Source: Lingula anatina
Lineage: Eukaryota > Brachiopoda > Lingulata > Lingulida > Lingulidae
Assembly (NCBI RefSeq): GCF_001039355.2
Contig: NW_019774247.1
Span: forward strand, 204,968 to 268,967
Direction: 5' to 3'
DNA: 64,000 bases
This document shows positions 24,660 through 36,334 of this stretch, one piece after another (positions within the stretch are counted from its first letter, which is position 1; each line of letters opens with the position of its first letter). The notes beneath the pieces are model-generated. The model saw only the letters and a list, made by a program, of their open reading frames with translations, was not told the DNA's origin and made no database searches. A program made the translations under genes and the position numbers.

Positions 24660-24691
24660 TATAAAAGGACACGACTGCCAGTGGAATAGCA
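24660..24691 (+). promoter_or_regulatory. A6 core promoter: TATA box and initiator
   Basis: TATAAAAG starts at 24660 and the A of GCAGTTC is at 24691 (31 nt). The leader differs from A1-A5 (AGTTCGCATTTTGACGACTC, then CCAGCCGAC). Confidence 0.72.
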
Positions 24692-24734
24692 GTTCGCATT
24701 TTGACGACTCCAAAGGACGACTTCTCCAGCCGAC

Positions 24735-24851
24735 ATGAAGGTTCTTATCGCTCTCGTTGCTCTCGTGGCCGTTGCCTCCGCCGTCTACCCAAGGGTTAGA
24801 TCCCACGTGAAGCCAGTTACCACCTACCACAACAAGGTCGTTGTTAACCGC
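24735..24851 (+). CDS. Gene A6, exon 1 only (cut by assembly joint; likely allele of A8)
   Basis: Exon 1 of 39 codons with the family signal peptide and the variant YPRVRSHVKPVTTYHNKVVVNR, ending in donor CGC|GTAAGT. The intron runs into the N at 25063, and what follows is a repeat of sequence upstream of A5, so exon 2 is missing from this contig. Exon 1 and the first 210 bp of intron match A8 almost exactly. The truncation is therefore an assembly effect, not a broken gene. Confidence 0.8.
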
Positions 24852-25062
24852 GTAAGTCCATCTCTTTGCTTCTTATTTATCTATCTACGGTAAAAATGTG
24901 AAAACTTAGTCGGTCTTGAAAATTTTGTTGGAAGAAGATTCTTCACAGATACAGTTATTTATTTATTTTTTTTCATTTTCGGAATTGTGTCTAATTTAAA
25001 AATGGGCCTCTCGATTATTTTGAAAAGTTTGTCGCTTATATAGGCTATTCGTGTCGGATTCA

Positions 25063-25063
25063 N
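25063..25063. other. Single-N assembly joint 3
   Basis: Sits inside the A6 intron. The right side begins exactly with the 208-bp sequence that ends at 18913. Confidence 0.85.
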
Positions 25064-26117
25064 CGCATAAATGATTACTAGAATGCTTATACGGGGACAG
25101 AATGCACGATTAACAGGTTTAGCTCGAGGGAAGTTACGATAGTAATAGTGAGAAAGTGGTATTTATCGTACATACATGTAGCTTTAAAAATATTTTGACA
25201 TTTTAGTAATATCTATTTCACCTGAGATATGGCTATTGTTTTTGCGTTTATATGTTCCATGTTGAACTTCGTCACGTCTACGCTTATTTCAAATAGCTAT
25301 TTGTCTTCAAAATATAATCTTCATAAGAAACTTAACTCAATAATGGGAAGGAAAAATCACAATACAGTGGTTAAAATTTCAATAATACATTTAAGAGATA
25401 TTTAGAAAATGGAATGAAAAATATACAAATCTTTGAGGATTGACAAAGGGGAAAAAGTAGATATAGGCCCTAATATGTAGAAATGTCACATTTTTTTTGT
25501 TGTAATTGGACAGAGAGAGAGATTTCTGAATACTTATTTTTGATATAATGAATAGCAATTCAAATGAAATAGAACATCATGTCGAATGTACCAAAATAAA
25601 CAAAGTTTGGATTTCTTATGATGTATTGATTTGCAGAAAATAGAATGAGGACCTTGGAGAAATTATTTTAGGAAGATTGAGTCAATGCCATTTGTGGTAT
25701 CGTGTAATGTTTTGAAGATGATAGATGGAGTTTGACACTTTTGCACTTGTATAGAATTGTGATAAATGTTTACTTCAAAGAAAAAATGCCTGCCGTTTTT
25801 TATTCAAGTTAATTTGTTATTTAGAATGTATACACACAGTCATGGTTTACAGAAATGCAAATACTACTAATTGTGAAAGGGCCCACGCATGTTTGCGCTT
25901 GTGTATTTGCATGTATGTAGAATATACCGAATTTTTATTCTATGGTGGTCTGATAAGTATATAAATCGGCCTTGGTGAGGCCTACAGTGCTGTTTATAAA
26001 ATAAAGAAGCAAATAGTTCACCTGTCGATTATACATTTGATTCTTTCTTTGCTTTTCATTTTAGAAATATCCCTGACTCTAACTGATTTCTTTCATTTGA
26101 AAATAATAGTCAAAAAA

Positions 26118-26123
26118 TGTGTA

Positions 26124-26166
<43 letters not shown>
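26118..26166. repeat. (GT)n(GA)n microsatellite upstream of A7
   Basis: Counterpart of the run at 19949-19999 with different unit numbers. Confidence 0.9.
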
Positions 26167-26174
<8 letters not shown>

Positions 26175-26393
26175 AGAAGGCGAGAGAGACAGAGAGACAT
26201 TCAGAACGAGAGAGGAGGACTTGAATATCATTTGCATTCAAAACCCTGCACGTCAAATATGCCAGGGATGTGCCGTTGGTACCATTGTTCGTAACTGTGA
26301 CCAAATGGGTGTCATGTTCATCATCATTAAATCATACTGCATAAGAACAAACACATCCTTAATCCTCTTACATTTTAATTAGGAAAAACCATG

Positions 26394-26426
26394 TATAAAA
26401 GACCCGCAGATTCTTAGGCAAAATCA
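26394..26426 (+). promoter_or_regulatory. A7 core promoter: TATA box and initiator
   Basis: TATAAAAG starts at 26394 and the A of TCAGTT is at 26426, spacing 32 nt. Confidence 0.75.
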
Positions 26427-26467
26427 GTTCTCATCTCTGACGACTCCAGCACCTCTACCTCGCCAAC

Positions 26468-27249
26468 ATGAAGGTTCTCATCGCTCTCGTTGCTCTCGTG
26501 GCCGTGGCCTCCGCCGTCTACCCAAAGGTTGCCACCCACGTCAAGCCTTTCACCACCTACAAGAACAAAGTTGTTGTGGACAAGGTGAGTGTATAACCCT
26601 GCTGGATTTAGGGTTTATCTTGCAGGGGAGGGGGGTTAACCAATTATTAAAGTCTATGTAAATAAAACATAAAGTATAGGTAACGGTTATTCTGATGAAA
26701 TACGTTTCAGTGAAAATATCGTTTTTTATCATTATTTTTTAAATATCCTTATTATTATTATTATTTTTTTAATATTCTGATTGCGAATGTGAGGTAAAAA
26801 TAAACAACATAATAACAAAATTAGGTATATTATTTACTGTTCGGCCTGCTATATAAACCTGATACAGTAAGGTATATTCTCCAGTAATAGTTCCATCTAT
26901 CAACTGCTCGTAAAGTCGTCTGAATATTTTTGGGGCGAGATCTATCAGTATTTTCCCCTTTCAGGTCCCAACTGTTAACTACAGAAAGGTCCACGGCTAC
27001 AGAACCGTCCAGGTCCCAACTGTCAATGTTGTCCCAGTCCACGGCTACAGAACCGTTGAGAACGTCGTCCCAGTCCCAGTGAGAGGATACACCGTCCAGC
27101 GTACCGTTGTTGGTGCTGGTTTAGGTGCTGGTTATGGTTACGATGCCGGCTATGGCTACGATGCTGGATACGGTTACAACGCCGGATACGGCTACGGTGC
27201 TGGATATGGTGCCGGATACGGATACAACGCTGGTTACGGCAAATATTAA
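26468..27249 (+). CDS. Gene A7: secreted VHGYRTV-repeat / Gly-Tyr-rich protein, 133 aa (likely allele of A5)
   Basis: Exons 26468-26584 (39 codons) and 26965-27249 (95 codons with stop), phase-0 intron as in A5. Compared with A5 the protein has a few substitutions (for example TVQ for TVK before VPTV, YTVQ for YAVQ, and GAGLG for GAGYG at the start of the tail). The tail length is the same. Promoter, leader and both UTR exons are also conserved. It is most simply the second allele of A5. Confidence 0.86.
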
Positions 27250-27527
27250 ACTCTATCTGGTATGTTGGAAAAAATATTTTGTTACTGTTTCCATTCTCAG
27301 AAAAATAGAATAAAATAAATAGATAAACAAACAAATAAATAATAAATAAATGAATGAACAAATAGGTAAATGAAATAATCCATTCATATTCTTTCTTTAC
27401 AATCCCTGCAAAACTGGAAACTATAATAGATTCACCAGTGTTTCCCCCATTCTTTTTAAAGTAGATGTTTAACTTGATAAATAGCCAAGTCGCTCTAATG
27501 TTTTTTTTTCTTCTTTTTTCTTTGCAG

Positions 27528-27650
27528 ATGTAATTCACACGCTCCACTCAGTGGTACTCAAAGGAAGCCTTTTCACCATTTTCATATATTTTTTTGATAT
27601 TTCTGTTCATCATTTCTCTGAAGCAATAAATATGAATTTGCTCAACACAT
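27528..27650 (+). other. Predicted 3' UTR exon of gene A7
   Basis: The donor CTG|GTATGT at 27259/27260 is 10 nt past the stop, the acceptor TTCTTTGCAG ends at 27527, and AATAAA is at 27625-27630. Confidence 0.7.
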
Positions 27651-28191
27651 AATTATTCTCGAGTTATCATTTTCTTGATATCTCTTACTTGATGGACAAA
27701 ATATGATTTAGTTTTAAAAAGTTTAATAAGATCTAGGAAGTATTGACTTACATTTAAAATTTATCAAATATAATCTAATTTAATTCAATTATTACTATTA
27801 TTTTTTTTGCGCAGTAAACGATCTCCCGTGTGATAACAACTACTAGTAGTTCATCACTGATGTACATTGTTGATAATATGGTCATAGCTGGCTAGTAAAT
27901 ATGACATGTAATAACAGTAGTCAACCAAGCGCTGCTATTAGGCATGGGGACATATGCCACCCATGACCCAGTTTCCATATATGTATAATTGGTCCCACCC
28001 ACTTCTTTGATAACCCCGCCTCCTTCGCCGGTGACAGAAATACAGTATATATCTGTAATACTTTTTGTAGCTTTGATTGCCGTATCAAAGTCCCCCATGT
28101 ACATTTGAAATGGCTAATAATTATTTGGGGCTTGCTTTTTAATGAAGACAGCGTAGTCGTTCCTCCAAGTACACAAACTGTAAGACTTTAA

Positions 28192-28528
28192 TGGGATAAT
28201 AACCCTTCGTATGAGATCTTTATTTCACAATAAAAACATTGTAAACAACTCATAGAAATATAATATATTCTGTTTTACCACAAAAACTGCAGTTATAGAT
28301 ATAATTCTGATATCTAAGTTTGTCATCAGACCAAGTGACCTCCATAGATGGTTATACTCTGTAATAATCTCTTAAGAGATTATAACATAAAACCAAACTT
28401 TTTAGAAAAAAACCAGGGACTAACTTTGAATGTAGAAATGGATTCGTTAACCATTGGTAAGTATGGGAAAATTGTTGTTTACTCCGGGAAAAGTCATTTT
28501 TTTGCCAAAACGAAGAGTTATTATTCCT
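28192..28528. mobile_element. piggyBac-like MITE (TTAA target site), copy 2, polymorphic
   Basis: TTAA at 28188-28191 and 28529-28532 flank a 337-bp insert. Its ends are inverted repeats: TGGGATAATAACCCTTCG inward on the left and AGGAATAATAACTCTTCG inward on the right. The collinear block lacks the insert and has a single TTAA at 21988-21991. The 86-codon frame inside is not a transposase. Confidence 0.85.
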
Positions 28529-28610
28529 TTAAGCCACACGTTGAAATGAATTTATGCAGTTCTTGTACACAGAATTATAGATTTATAACTGATGCAATGG
28601 CCATATAGCT

Positions 28611-28786
28611 CAGGGCGGATTTAGAGGGGGGTCAGGGGGGTCCTGACACCCCCCCCTCGGTAAATCATAGTTCTAAATCGTACAAAATGAAACCGTTTGC
28701 CCTCTAAAATACCAAAAATTTTCCCAAGTGTTGGGGGGGCATCGCATCAGCGGAACTCCCCTACAAATAAACCTGGATCCCCCCTG
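28611..28786. mobile_element. hAT-like MITE with 5-bp target duplication (TAGCT)
   Basis: 176 bp bounded by CAGGGCGGATT on the left and GGATCCCCCCTG on the right (terminal inverted repeats), flanked by TAGCT at 28606-28610 and 28787-28791. CAGGG termini fit the hAT superfamily; the 5-bp duplication is shorter than the usual 8. Confidence 0.7.
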
Positions 28787-31126
28787 TAGCTATTGGCAAT
28801 TTCAAAGTACTATGTATTTGTCGAATACAAGCCCGAAATTAAAATATTAAGATAAAATTTGAAGAACACAATATTTCGCTTGCTTTAAGACGAGCGAACA
28901 AAAGAGGTGAACACTAGTGAACACGAGGTGCATATGTGGCATCTAAATTATGAGCAAAGAATAATCATATATAAGCGGCGATAGGCAAAATTCATCACGA
29001 TAGAAGACTGTAGTATATTCAGCATAATCCAGTAAGAAAAAGGGAAATTTTCGCAACAACAAAACTAACTTGTCATGCTCGCCTTCCTGCAAATTTTGTG
29101 TTCTTTCTTAAAGACAAATCTATCAAAATTTTATTAAAATAAATGAATTATTTAAAGCTGTTAATCAATTCTTCTTCCTAATTCGATTCATACCCATTTT
29201 ACACTTTTGAAACCGCCCGTTCTTCAAAGTTTTTTTTTTTTTTTTTTTTTTTTTTGTATAGGGTGTAGATTATAGCACAAACATTTTCCTTAATTACACA
29301 CATTTAAATATATTGATCTGCTCACGGCTTTGTCTCTCTTGCAGTTTTCGGATGACTTTTAGAGAAAAATTTTCTACCAGTAGGTAGATAGATAGACAAT
29401 TTATTCAGAAAGTACAAAGTATTTTTACAAGCTCAGTGTAACAAAAATAAATTCATAATTATACTCAAGTTGGTCGAGTCAATATGGCCTTAAGATATGT
29501 TAATAAAAACGGCAACACATGTTACCACTAGGAAATAAACAGTTTACAGCATATATCAAATGACATACATCGTGGGTAGGCCTGCCTCTCCAAGGATTTT
29601 TCTACCGAACTAAAATCTAACGCAGGATATTCCTTGCGTATAGAGCTTGCCACGGGACAAAAACACAAAACATGTTCTACTGTTTGGATTTCACCGGTAC
29701 CACAGATCCATTTCCGATCCTCTAAGGTACATGATTGCTTGTCCCGGCCAGGTTGCTGGCAAATGGTGTCATTGACACGTTGACGTGCGAGTTTGGTGGA
29801 CGGGTGAGGCGGAGAGACTGTCCTCTGTTTGCCCTAGCTATTGATTACGCAACGATTTCTTCTTAACAGCGCAACGAGACTGCGCACGCTATCACGTGAC
29901 CCTTTGAATGTAGATCTCGTCTCACAAACGCAATCTGCGTGCTTCAGTCGATTCTTAATGTCAAGCGGTATTTGTTCCCTAATGACAATTCATAAAGAAT
30001 ATGACATTCATTAAATAACAAAAGAATTTATTCATTGTCCCTTGGGATGGGTTTTAATGGCGACGAGTAACTGTCTTGAAATTGATTGATACAAATTGGC
30101 GAAATTCCGAGAGAGATATGGCACTGAATATAAAAAAACGGTATGAAAAAAAAAATAATAATATTATAATTTTAGATATATTATAAATATTTTTCAGTAA
30201 TAAGTGATAAGAAGATTTAACGCCATCTAAACCCTAATCATACCAGCATATTTTGTAACATATTCCTACTGGGTGGGGGCGTTTATAATACACATTGCTG
30301 GTGAGATATATTATTGTTCTATACTAAGTATTTTCAGACATAAATTAGCTCGATGAAATAATATACTTTTTTCAAATTAATTATTACTTTGTTTATAGTC
30401 CTAGTTTTGATGATATATCTAAACAAAACTAGCACTGTGCATCTCTATCAGTCACCTTTAATTGATAAAAACAGTGACAAAGCTGCAATATGTTTTAAAA
30501 AATAAAAAGCTTTCGCTGATTTCCAATGTTTTACTTTTTTCTCTTTATTACCAAGTTATTTCTACATTTATCTATTATTATGCATCTGGTCAACTTACTG
30601 ACCGTTTCGTCTTAAACAAAACAATATAAAGAAAGGTTTAGGAAATGTGGCATTTTTATGACTCTCCACTTTGTCTACTTTCCGTTGATTAAATACATGT
30701 ACAATGGTCTCGGCCAAAGCGACAAGGAACTTACACTGTAAGGGTCGGTGCTTTCCCTCTTAATTTTGGACCTAAGTGATACAGTTTGTTTCATTTGATG
30801 GAAAGACTAATCAGGATTATTAAAATAATTTAAAAAATCAAGGCCCCTTAAATCCCACCCTTCCAACCACTATTCTCTGAGCACAGGTGCGCTAGTAGGC
30901 TGTTTCAAAATAAGTGCATCGCATGCTTTAATTTGGATACCCCTGATATATGAGAGTACCCCACCCCAATTCCCATTTCATCTCCGTGCTCCATTGCCGT
31001 TATATAAACCATAATTATGGATTGGCATGAGGAGCGTCATCATTTTCCCATGCATAAAATCAATATAACCAAACGTGCCAGCAAGTCGTTAATTTCAGAA
31101 GCGTCCTTGAAGCGTGAAGGTGTGGG

Positions 31127-31158
31127 TATAAAAGGACGCGACTGCCAGTGGAATAGCA
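31127..31158 (+). promoter_or_regulatory. A8 core promoter: TATA box and initiator
   Basis: TATAAAAG starts at 31127 and the A of GCAGTTC is at 31158, spacing 31 nt. Confidence 0.75.
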
Positions 31159-31201
31159 GTTCGCATTTTGACGACTCCAAAGGACGACTTCTCCAGCCGA
31201 C

Positions 31202-32305
31202 ATGAAGGTTCTCATCGCTCTCGTTGCCCTCGTGGCCGTTGCCTCCGCCGTCTACCCAAGGGTTAGGTCCCACGTGAAGCCAGTTACCACCTACCACAAC
31301 AAGGTCGTTGTGAACCGCGTAAGTCCATCTCTTTGCTTCTTATTTATCTATCTACGGTAAAAATGTGAAAACTTAGTCGGTCTTGAAAATTTTGTTGGAA
31401 GAAGATTCTTCACAGATACAGTTATTTATTTTTTTTTTCATTTTCGGAATTGTGTCTAATTTAAAAATGGGCCTCTCGATTATTTTGAAAAGTTTGTCGT
31501 TTATATAGGCTATTCGTGTCGGATTTATTCATTTTATAATATTGATTAATTTTTAAGTGACGAAATTTTCAAGTTTTTGCTGAATTTCTATATTGCAACC
31601 ACATTCTTTTCAAAGAAATCGTTTGGTAATTTTACACAAAAAAGATAATAATAAAGAACTGAACAAAAGACGAACAGCAATAGCATAAAATTTGTTCATT
31701 TTACCGGTGTTGTTTATACGCCAATTCAAACTTTGTTCGCTCTTATCGATAAGAGCACTTAATGAGCATTTATATAAAGGACTAGTCGGAGAATCAAATG
31801 ATAGGTTTTCAAAGTTTTGTATTATAAATCTTATCTTAATCTTAAGACTAACCCCCAGGGCCGCTTTCAGAAAAGAGGACTAACTAGTCCGAGGGTCAAA
31901 TATGGCTGACCCGCTTGAATACTTCCCCACCGGGAATCAATTAGCGGCAAGCTTTTTAGAGGGTCGCCATATTTGACCCGCTGACTAGTTATGTCCACTG
32001 TTCTGAATGCGACCTTTCTTTCTCCATCTTAAACCCTAATTTATCTCAATCCGTTTATCCGCCAGGTTCCAACTGTTGACTACAGAAAGGTCCACGGCTA
32101 CAGAACCGTCCAGGTCCCAACCGTCGACTACGTCCCAGTCCGCGGCTACAGAACCGTCAGCAACGTCGTCTCTGTCCCAACTACAAGATACGCCGTCCGC
32201 CGCACCGTCGTTGACGGATATGGCTACGGTGCCGGATATGGCTACCGCGCTGGCTATGATGCCGGATACAACGGATATGGCTACGACAGTTACGGCAAAT
32301 ATTAA
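31202..32305 (+). CDS. Gene A8: secreted VHGYRTV-repeat / Gly-Tyr-rich protein, 118 aa
   Basis: Exons 31202-31318 (39 codons) and 32066-32305 (80 codons with stop), phase-0 intron with CGC|GTAAGT and GCCAG|GTTCC. The mature part starts VYPRVRSHVKP. Exon 2 has VHGYRTV, VRGYRTV and a diverged third unit (VPTTRYAVRRTV), then the shortest tail of the family (about 29 residues with GYGYGAGYG, RAGYDAG and NGYGYDS), ending YGKY. Unlike its sisters it has no obvious donor after the stop; AATAAA follows at 32354-32359, so its 3' UTR is probably a single short exon. Structural role inferred. Confidence 0.87.
31858..32018. mobile_element. Short family R5 element in the A8 intron
   Basis: Inverted ends of about 50 bp: left GGCCGCTTTCAGAAAAGAGG then ACTAACTAGTC and GGGTCAAATATGG; the right end is the same reversed, ending GAATGCGACC. 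Related to the 0.9-kb element at 6229-7145. It lies just upstream of the exon 2 acceptor. Confidence 0.6.
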
Positions 32306-32404
32306 GCTGTGATTTGTTGATTGTTCACTGTTTTATGTTGCCCCGCAAATGTCAATAAATGCGAAGTGGCCTTTAAAATTGTAAACAACTTTGTCGTTTT
32401 TGTT

Positions 32405-32430
32405 GAGAGAAAGAGAGAGAGAGAGAGAGA
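32405..32430. repeat. (GA)n microsatellite
   Basis: Short GA run just after the A8 polyadenylation signal. Confidence 0.85.
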
Positions 32431-32826
32431 AGTACTGAAATACTGAAATGGTGGATGAAATATTAAACCCCCGTCATGCCGAGTGTTCCATTTTAACAGA
32501 TGCTGTATTCCATTAGCAAATTGAGGATATACCCCCGAGTGTTAAATTACATCAGAATGACCAAAGTTCAGGGTCATGGCCGCTGAATTTGGCTGAAAAA
32601 TATTTAAAACATAAAAGTCGAGACTGTCAGTTTTTATACTTTGAAAGATAAATATAATTTGCGATTTTCCCACTACATGTAGCACTCCCAGTCAGACTCT
32701 GGTGTCACAAGGGCAGGAGTAAGAGCGGTTATTTCTCACTTCACGGGTATACGCACATTTCATAGATATATACGAGCATATGCATGTGCTTAATTTGTTG
32801 TCCTCATATGTAGACCTGGTGTGATT

Positions 32827-32827
<1 letters not shown>

Positions 32828-32860
<33 letters not shown>
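32828..32860. repeat. (CA)n microsatellite
   Basis: Perfect CA run of about 16 units. Confidence 0.95.
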
Positions 32861-32861
<1 letters not shown>

Positions 32862-32951
32862 AGTAAAAGTAGTGAGCGATTGCGCGGAGGTGTTGTAAAT
32901 TGGCACACCTAACACATTCAATTCTCGCAGGATATTGAAAGATAAAGTTAA

Positions 32952-33122
32952 CAGGCCCGTAGCCAGGGGGGAGGGGTACGGAGGTTTCGAAAGATCCGCC
33001 CCTTTTGCTGGAAAAGGTCCACTCTGGGTAAAATTTGATCTAGGTACATGAAGTTCTTATGGGAAAAGGTCCACTTTTTCAGAAAAAGAACCCCCCTTTT
33101 GAAATTGCTGCCTACGAGCCTG
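32952..33122. mobile_element. MITE with 5-bp target duplication (GTTAA)
   Basis: 171 bp with inverted ends CAGGCCCGTAGCCAGG (left) and CAGGCTCGTAGGCAG (right, read inward). GTTAA flanks both sides (32947-32951 and 33123-33127). Non-coding; hAT-like by its CAGG end. Confidence 0.7.
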
Positions 33123-36100
33123 GTTAATTTATTGATAACACAAGAAGATAAAAAGTGTACAGTTACACGTAAATGGATATTAAAGGGATCGTATCTCGAT
33201 GAAAGTTTGATGTCTTCGATGTCTTCACCTGCTGATTCATCAATAATTGAATGCTTGGGTCTTCTTCCTTCTTTCATTCTTCTCTTTTAATTAATCAATT
33301 ACTTATTTATTGTTTTTTGGGAGGGTGGGGGAGGGTGGGGTAAAAACACCAAAATGCTCATTTGCATAAACTGCCCTTTGTGTCCTTAATACCTAATCCA
33401 GTCTGAACCTAAAATTCTATTGAGCCACTTTTAAACTCACTACAAAAGTATCATCGATGTACCTTTACTTACATATCCAATTAAGTCACATTTAATTTTG
33501 TAGATCGCTCCCGTCCACAAACTTTTAGCCTTTTGTTAGATCATCAGATAAACGAAGCAGGTGGCAGGATGCCCAGTAGCAAAGGTACACTTAATCGGCT
33601 TTAATCTTACTCGTACATCTAAGTAAATTCAACTGCGCATGTGTATCACTGGAAGATGCGTTTCGCATCGTTGATCACGGGACCAAACACACGCGAGACG
33701 TGTGACGTGGCTTGAATGTTATGCGATCAGACCGTAGTTATGCGATCAGACTGTACTTTTAAGATTGTCTTGGAGGTCTTTTGAATTGAACATTGCTTTT
33801 AGGGGGGGGGGGGGATTTTTTTTTCAAATAAAATTATTTTTGTGTGATTGCATTACAGGATAGAATTATAGAATACCAAAAATTGTATTTTTATGAACGA
33901 AATATGAGGACAGTACCAGTAGAAGTAGGCCTACTAGAGTTAAAGAAAGGTTATGATTAAAAAAAAATCAAATTTTAATCTTGCTAAATTATCGATTAAC
34001 ACGTTTTATTCATTGATTGAGATCGTATATTACAGTTACGATGGTAAATATTTTTAAAAAAAGGTATTAAGAAAACATGAAAAGACTATGCAATTTACTT
34101 TCGACGAACTGAGCTCGGTGACGATCTGAGAGCGTGACGGAGGACGTCCTAGTTGCCGCTTTTGCACACAATACACAGGTATTTACGAAGGGACTGTCTT
34201 CACGTGCGGAGGGATCCTTGTTACATATAGGTGGCTGGCCTACTAAATACCTCAGTTATATATATACATACTGGGGCAATATATTCGTACCGAGGCTAGG
34301 CGCATATGCGTCCCTGGTGATGATGAAGATCTATTCTATACGTTGTACTCACATAAGTACATGTAATTGCATTGTAATGACATGCAAAATGTACCATTAA
34401 TAACTTTATCTACCAGTATATGCCACCCACACTCTCTGGCGGGGAGTGAGTAGACCGAAACGGGTCGAACAACGTGAACTTAGTACATTCATGGACACCT
34501 GTGGTGGAGAAATGTCATTCTTTTAAGTGAACCAGTGCTTGATACACCACGCGGCTTCAAGGTAAGTCACGTCGACCTTATGTTACAATATAAGGCTATC
34601 AGAAGCACGTGAAAACTTTGAATAAAATGGCTCCACTGGTAGAGTAGAATTAAGTAATATAATTAATTAACAAAGAAGAGTTGTGGGGTTTTCATGGTAT
34701 ATAGGACTTAGTTCTCAATCTTGATTCTCGCGATTCTACATGTACTCCCGAACAAAAACATATAGCTATAATATGGCCTAGCCTCAAGTATATGCCCTGT
34801 AATATACAAGTAAGTAGTAGACCCCCGCGCTATTAAAAAGGAGCACTGGTTTTCATGTCGAACTTTAAATAGTGTCATATTTATCTCAGCTTTGACATTC
34901 TGCTACACTCTGCTAGGTTGGCAAAGCAAGGTTCTCTTATAAAACTTAAACGTTTTTAATGCTACACTGATAATGGTAGCCCGTTTCGCGAAAGGACTTG
35001 CAGGGAAGCCCAGTGTTTGTATACTAAGACCCCTAATATTCTTGTGTGCGAGATAATACACTGTCACCCCTAGCGTTACATGCCAGCACATCTCCAGCGA
35101 CAGGTGTCCAAGGCATTAAATATAGCGCTAGAGGGTGGCAGTGTATTATCTGACATACATGTAGAAGGTGCATTTCAACGAAAAACGCCCCTAAAAACGA
35201 AAATACTGAATAAAGCGTATATCACCACGGTTACCTAGCATCCTAACATCTCTTCACGTATGAAGGAACTAGCTTGTATCTGCTTATAACCCACAGAAAA
35301 GATCCGGGTTAAGAAGAGACCCGGGTTTGGGTTAAAAATGAAAAAAGGAATTGCAGCAACCTAAATATCCTCAGGTAAACTGAATAAATTTCAGCACCAT
35401 ACCTTCTAAATTATCATGGCAAGTTATTTTTAGACGAAGGCACACTGGTTGCTTCTCGATTTTGCTTACAGAGGGGAGGGGGGCAGATTAATATGAGACA
35501 GTAGAAGATGACAATTCGACTGTAATCTTTAAAGCAAAGCGATGAGGAGTTGCTTGCATATGTCACTTTGTCTCGATCTGGATGTTATTCCGGGTTTTGA
35601 TGTTGGAGGGTCACTTGCCCATTATGAACCCCTGGAGGCGTGAAATAGCTTCTGGATCCATTTGTTTTGGAATACCTATCCCCCTAGCCTCAATTCAGTA
35701 TATGCTATCTGATACGTTTATTTTACAAATCGGTGATTAATAAGTACCTAGGTATGGGTAAGTCAACATTGGGTCTAAAATATGATGAATATCTCGTGCG
35801 TGGTTTATTGTAATTGGCATTAATAGCCACTGATATGATATTATAATGTCGCCCCCTGCCCCTGATTTCAGCATCGCACACAAAAATGTCTTCAAGATGA
35901 GTGTGATAAGCGAGCCATGAACACTGGTACTGTAGAATCAGGAATTTGCTAAAGGAGGCCACAAGGATAAAAAATTGTGACTCGCTCCGCTCGTCAAATA
36001 TAAAGCAGTATTCGAGGATAGTAATTTGAGTTACGTAGGACAAAGGGATTTAAAAAATTGCTTGTTTTTTTTTGTTCTTTCCTTTCTACACGTCTGACAG

Positions 36101-36329
36101 GAGGGGGAATAGGTGTCCTTCTAAACCTAGGAATAGGGGGGAGGCACCCAATCAATCTTTAACCCCAAAACGTTCGATCCTGTCATCGCTGTCTGTCCCA
36201 GTGAGATGCATGATAAAGAAAAAAAATATGAAAATGAGATAAATATGGTATTTTTGGAGTCTAAAGTGCTATTGTGTGTAAAGTGCTAAAGTCTAAACAT
36301 CAATATTATGGGTTTATGGGTATTATGGG

Positions 36330-36334
<5 letters not shown>

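Larger units (their letters stand above)
18915..25062. repeat. 6-kb direct repeat, copy 1 (contains A5 and A6)
   Basis: Collinear with 25064 to about 31530 over promoters, genes and intergenic DNA, with SNPs, small indels and one clear insertion difference (the TTAA element at 28192). Bounded on both sides by single Ns. Best read as an alternative haplotype. Confidence 0.85.
27651..31126. other. Intergenic region between A7 and A8, no host gene recognised
   Basis: Collinear with 21441-24659 plus the TTAA element insertion. Contains the hAT-like MITE at 28611 and the retroelement fragment at about 29546-29830. Confidence 0.55.
25064..31530. repeat. 6-kb direct repeat, copy 2 (contains A7 and A8 exon 1)
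   Basis: Collinear with 18915-25062. Its first 208 bp are identical to 18706-18913, which makes it the direct continuation of the contig carrying A4. Confidence 0.85.

Noticed and set aside
28348-28608. 86-codon plus-strand frame
   Set aside because: Mostly inside the TTAA MITE and absent from the empty-site haplotype; no transposase similarity.
34134-34400. 88-codon plus-strand frame in the 33-39 kb gene desert
   Set aside because: No recognisable domain, no splice support, composition like the surrounding non-coding DNA.
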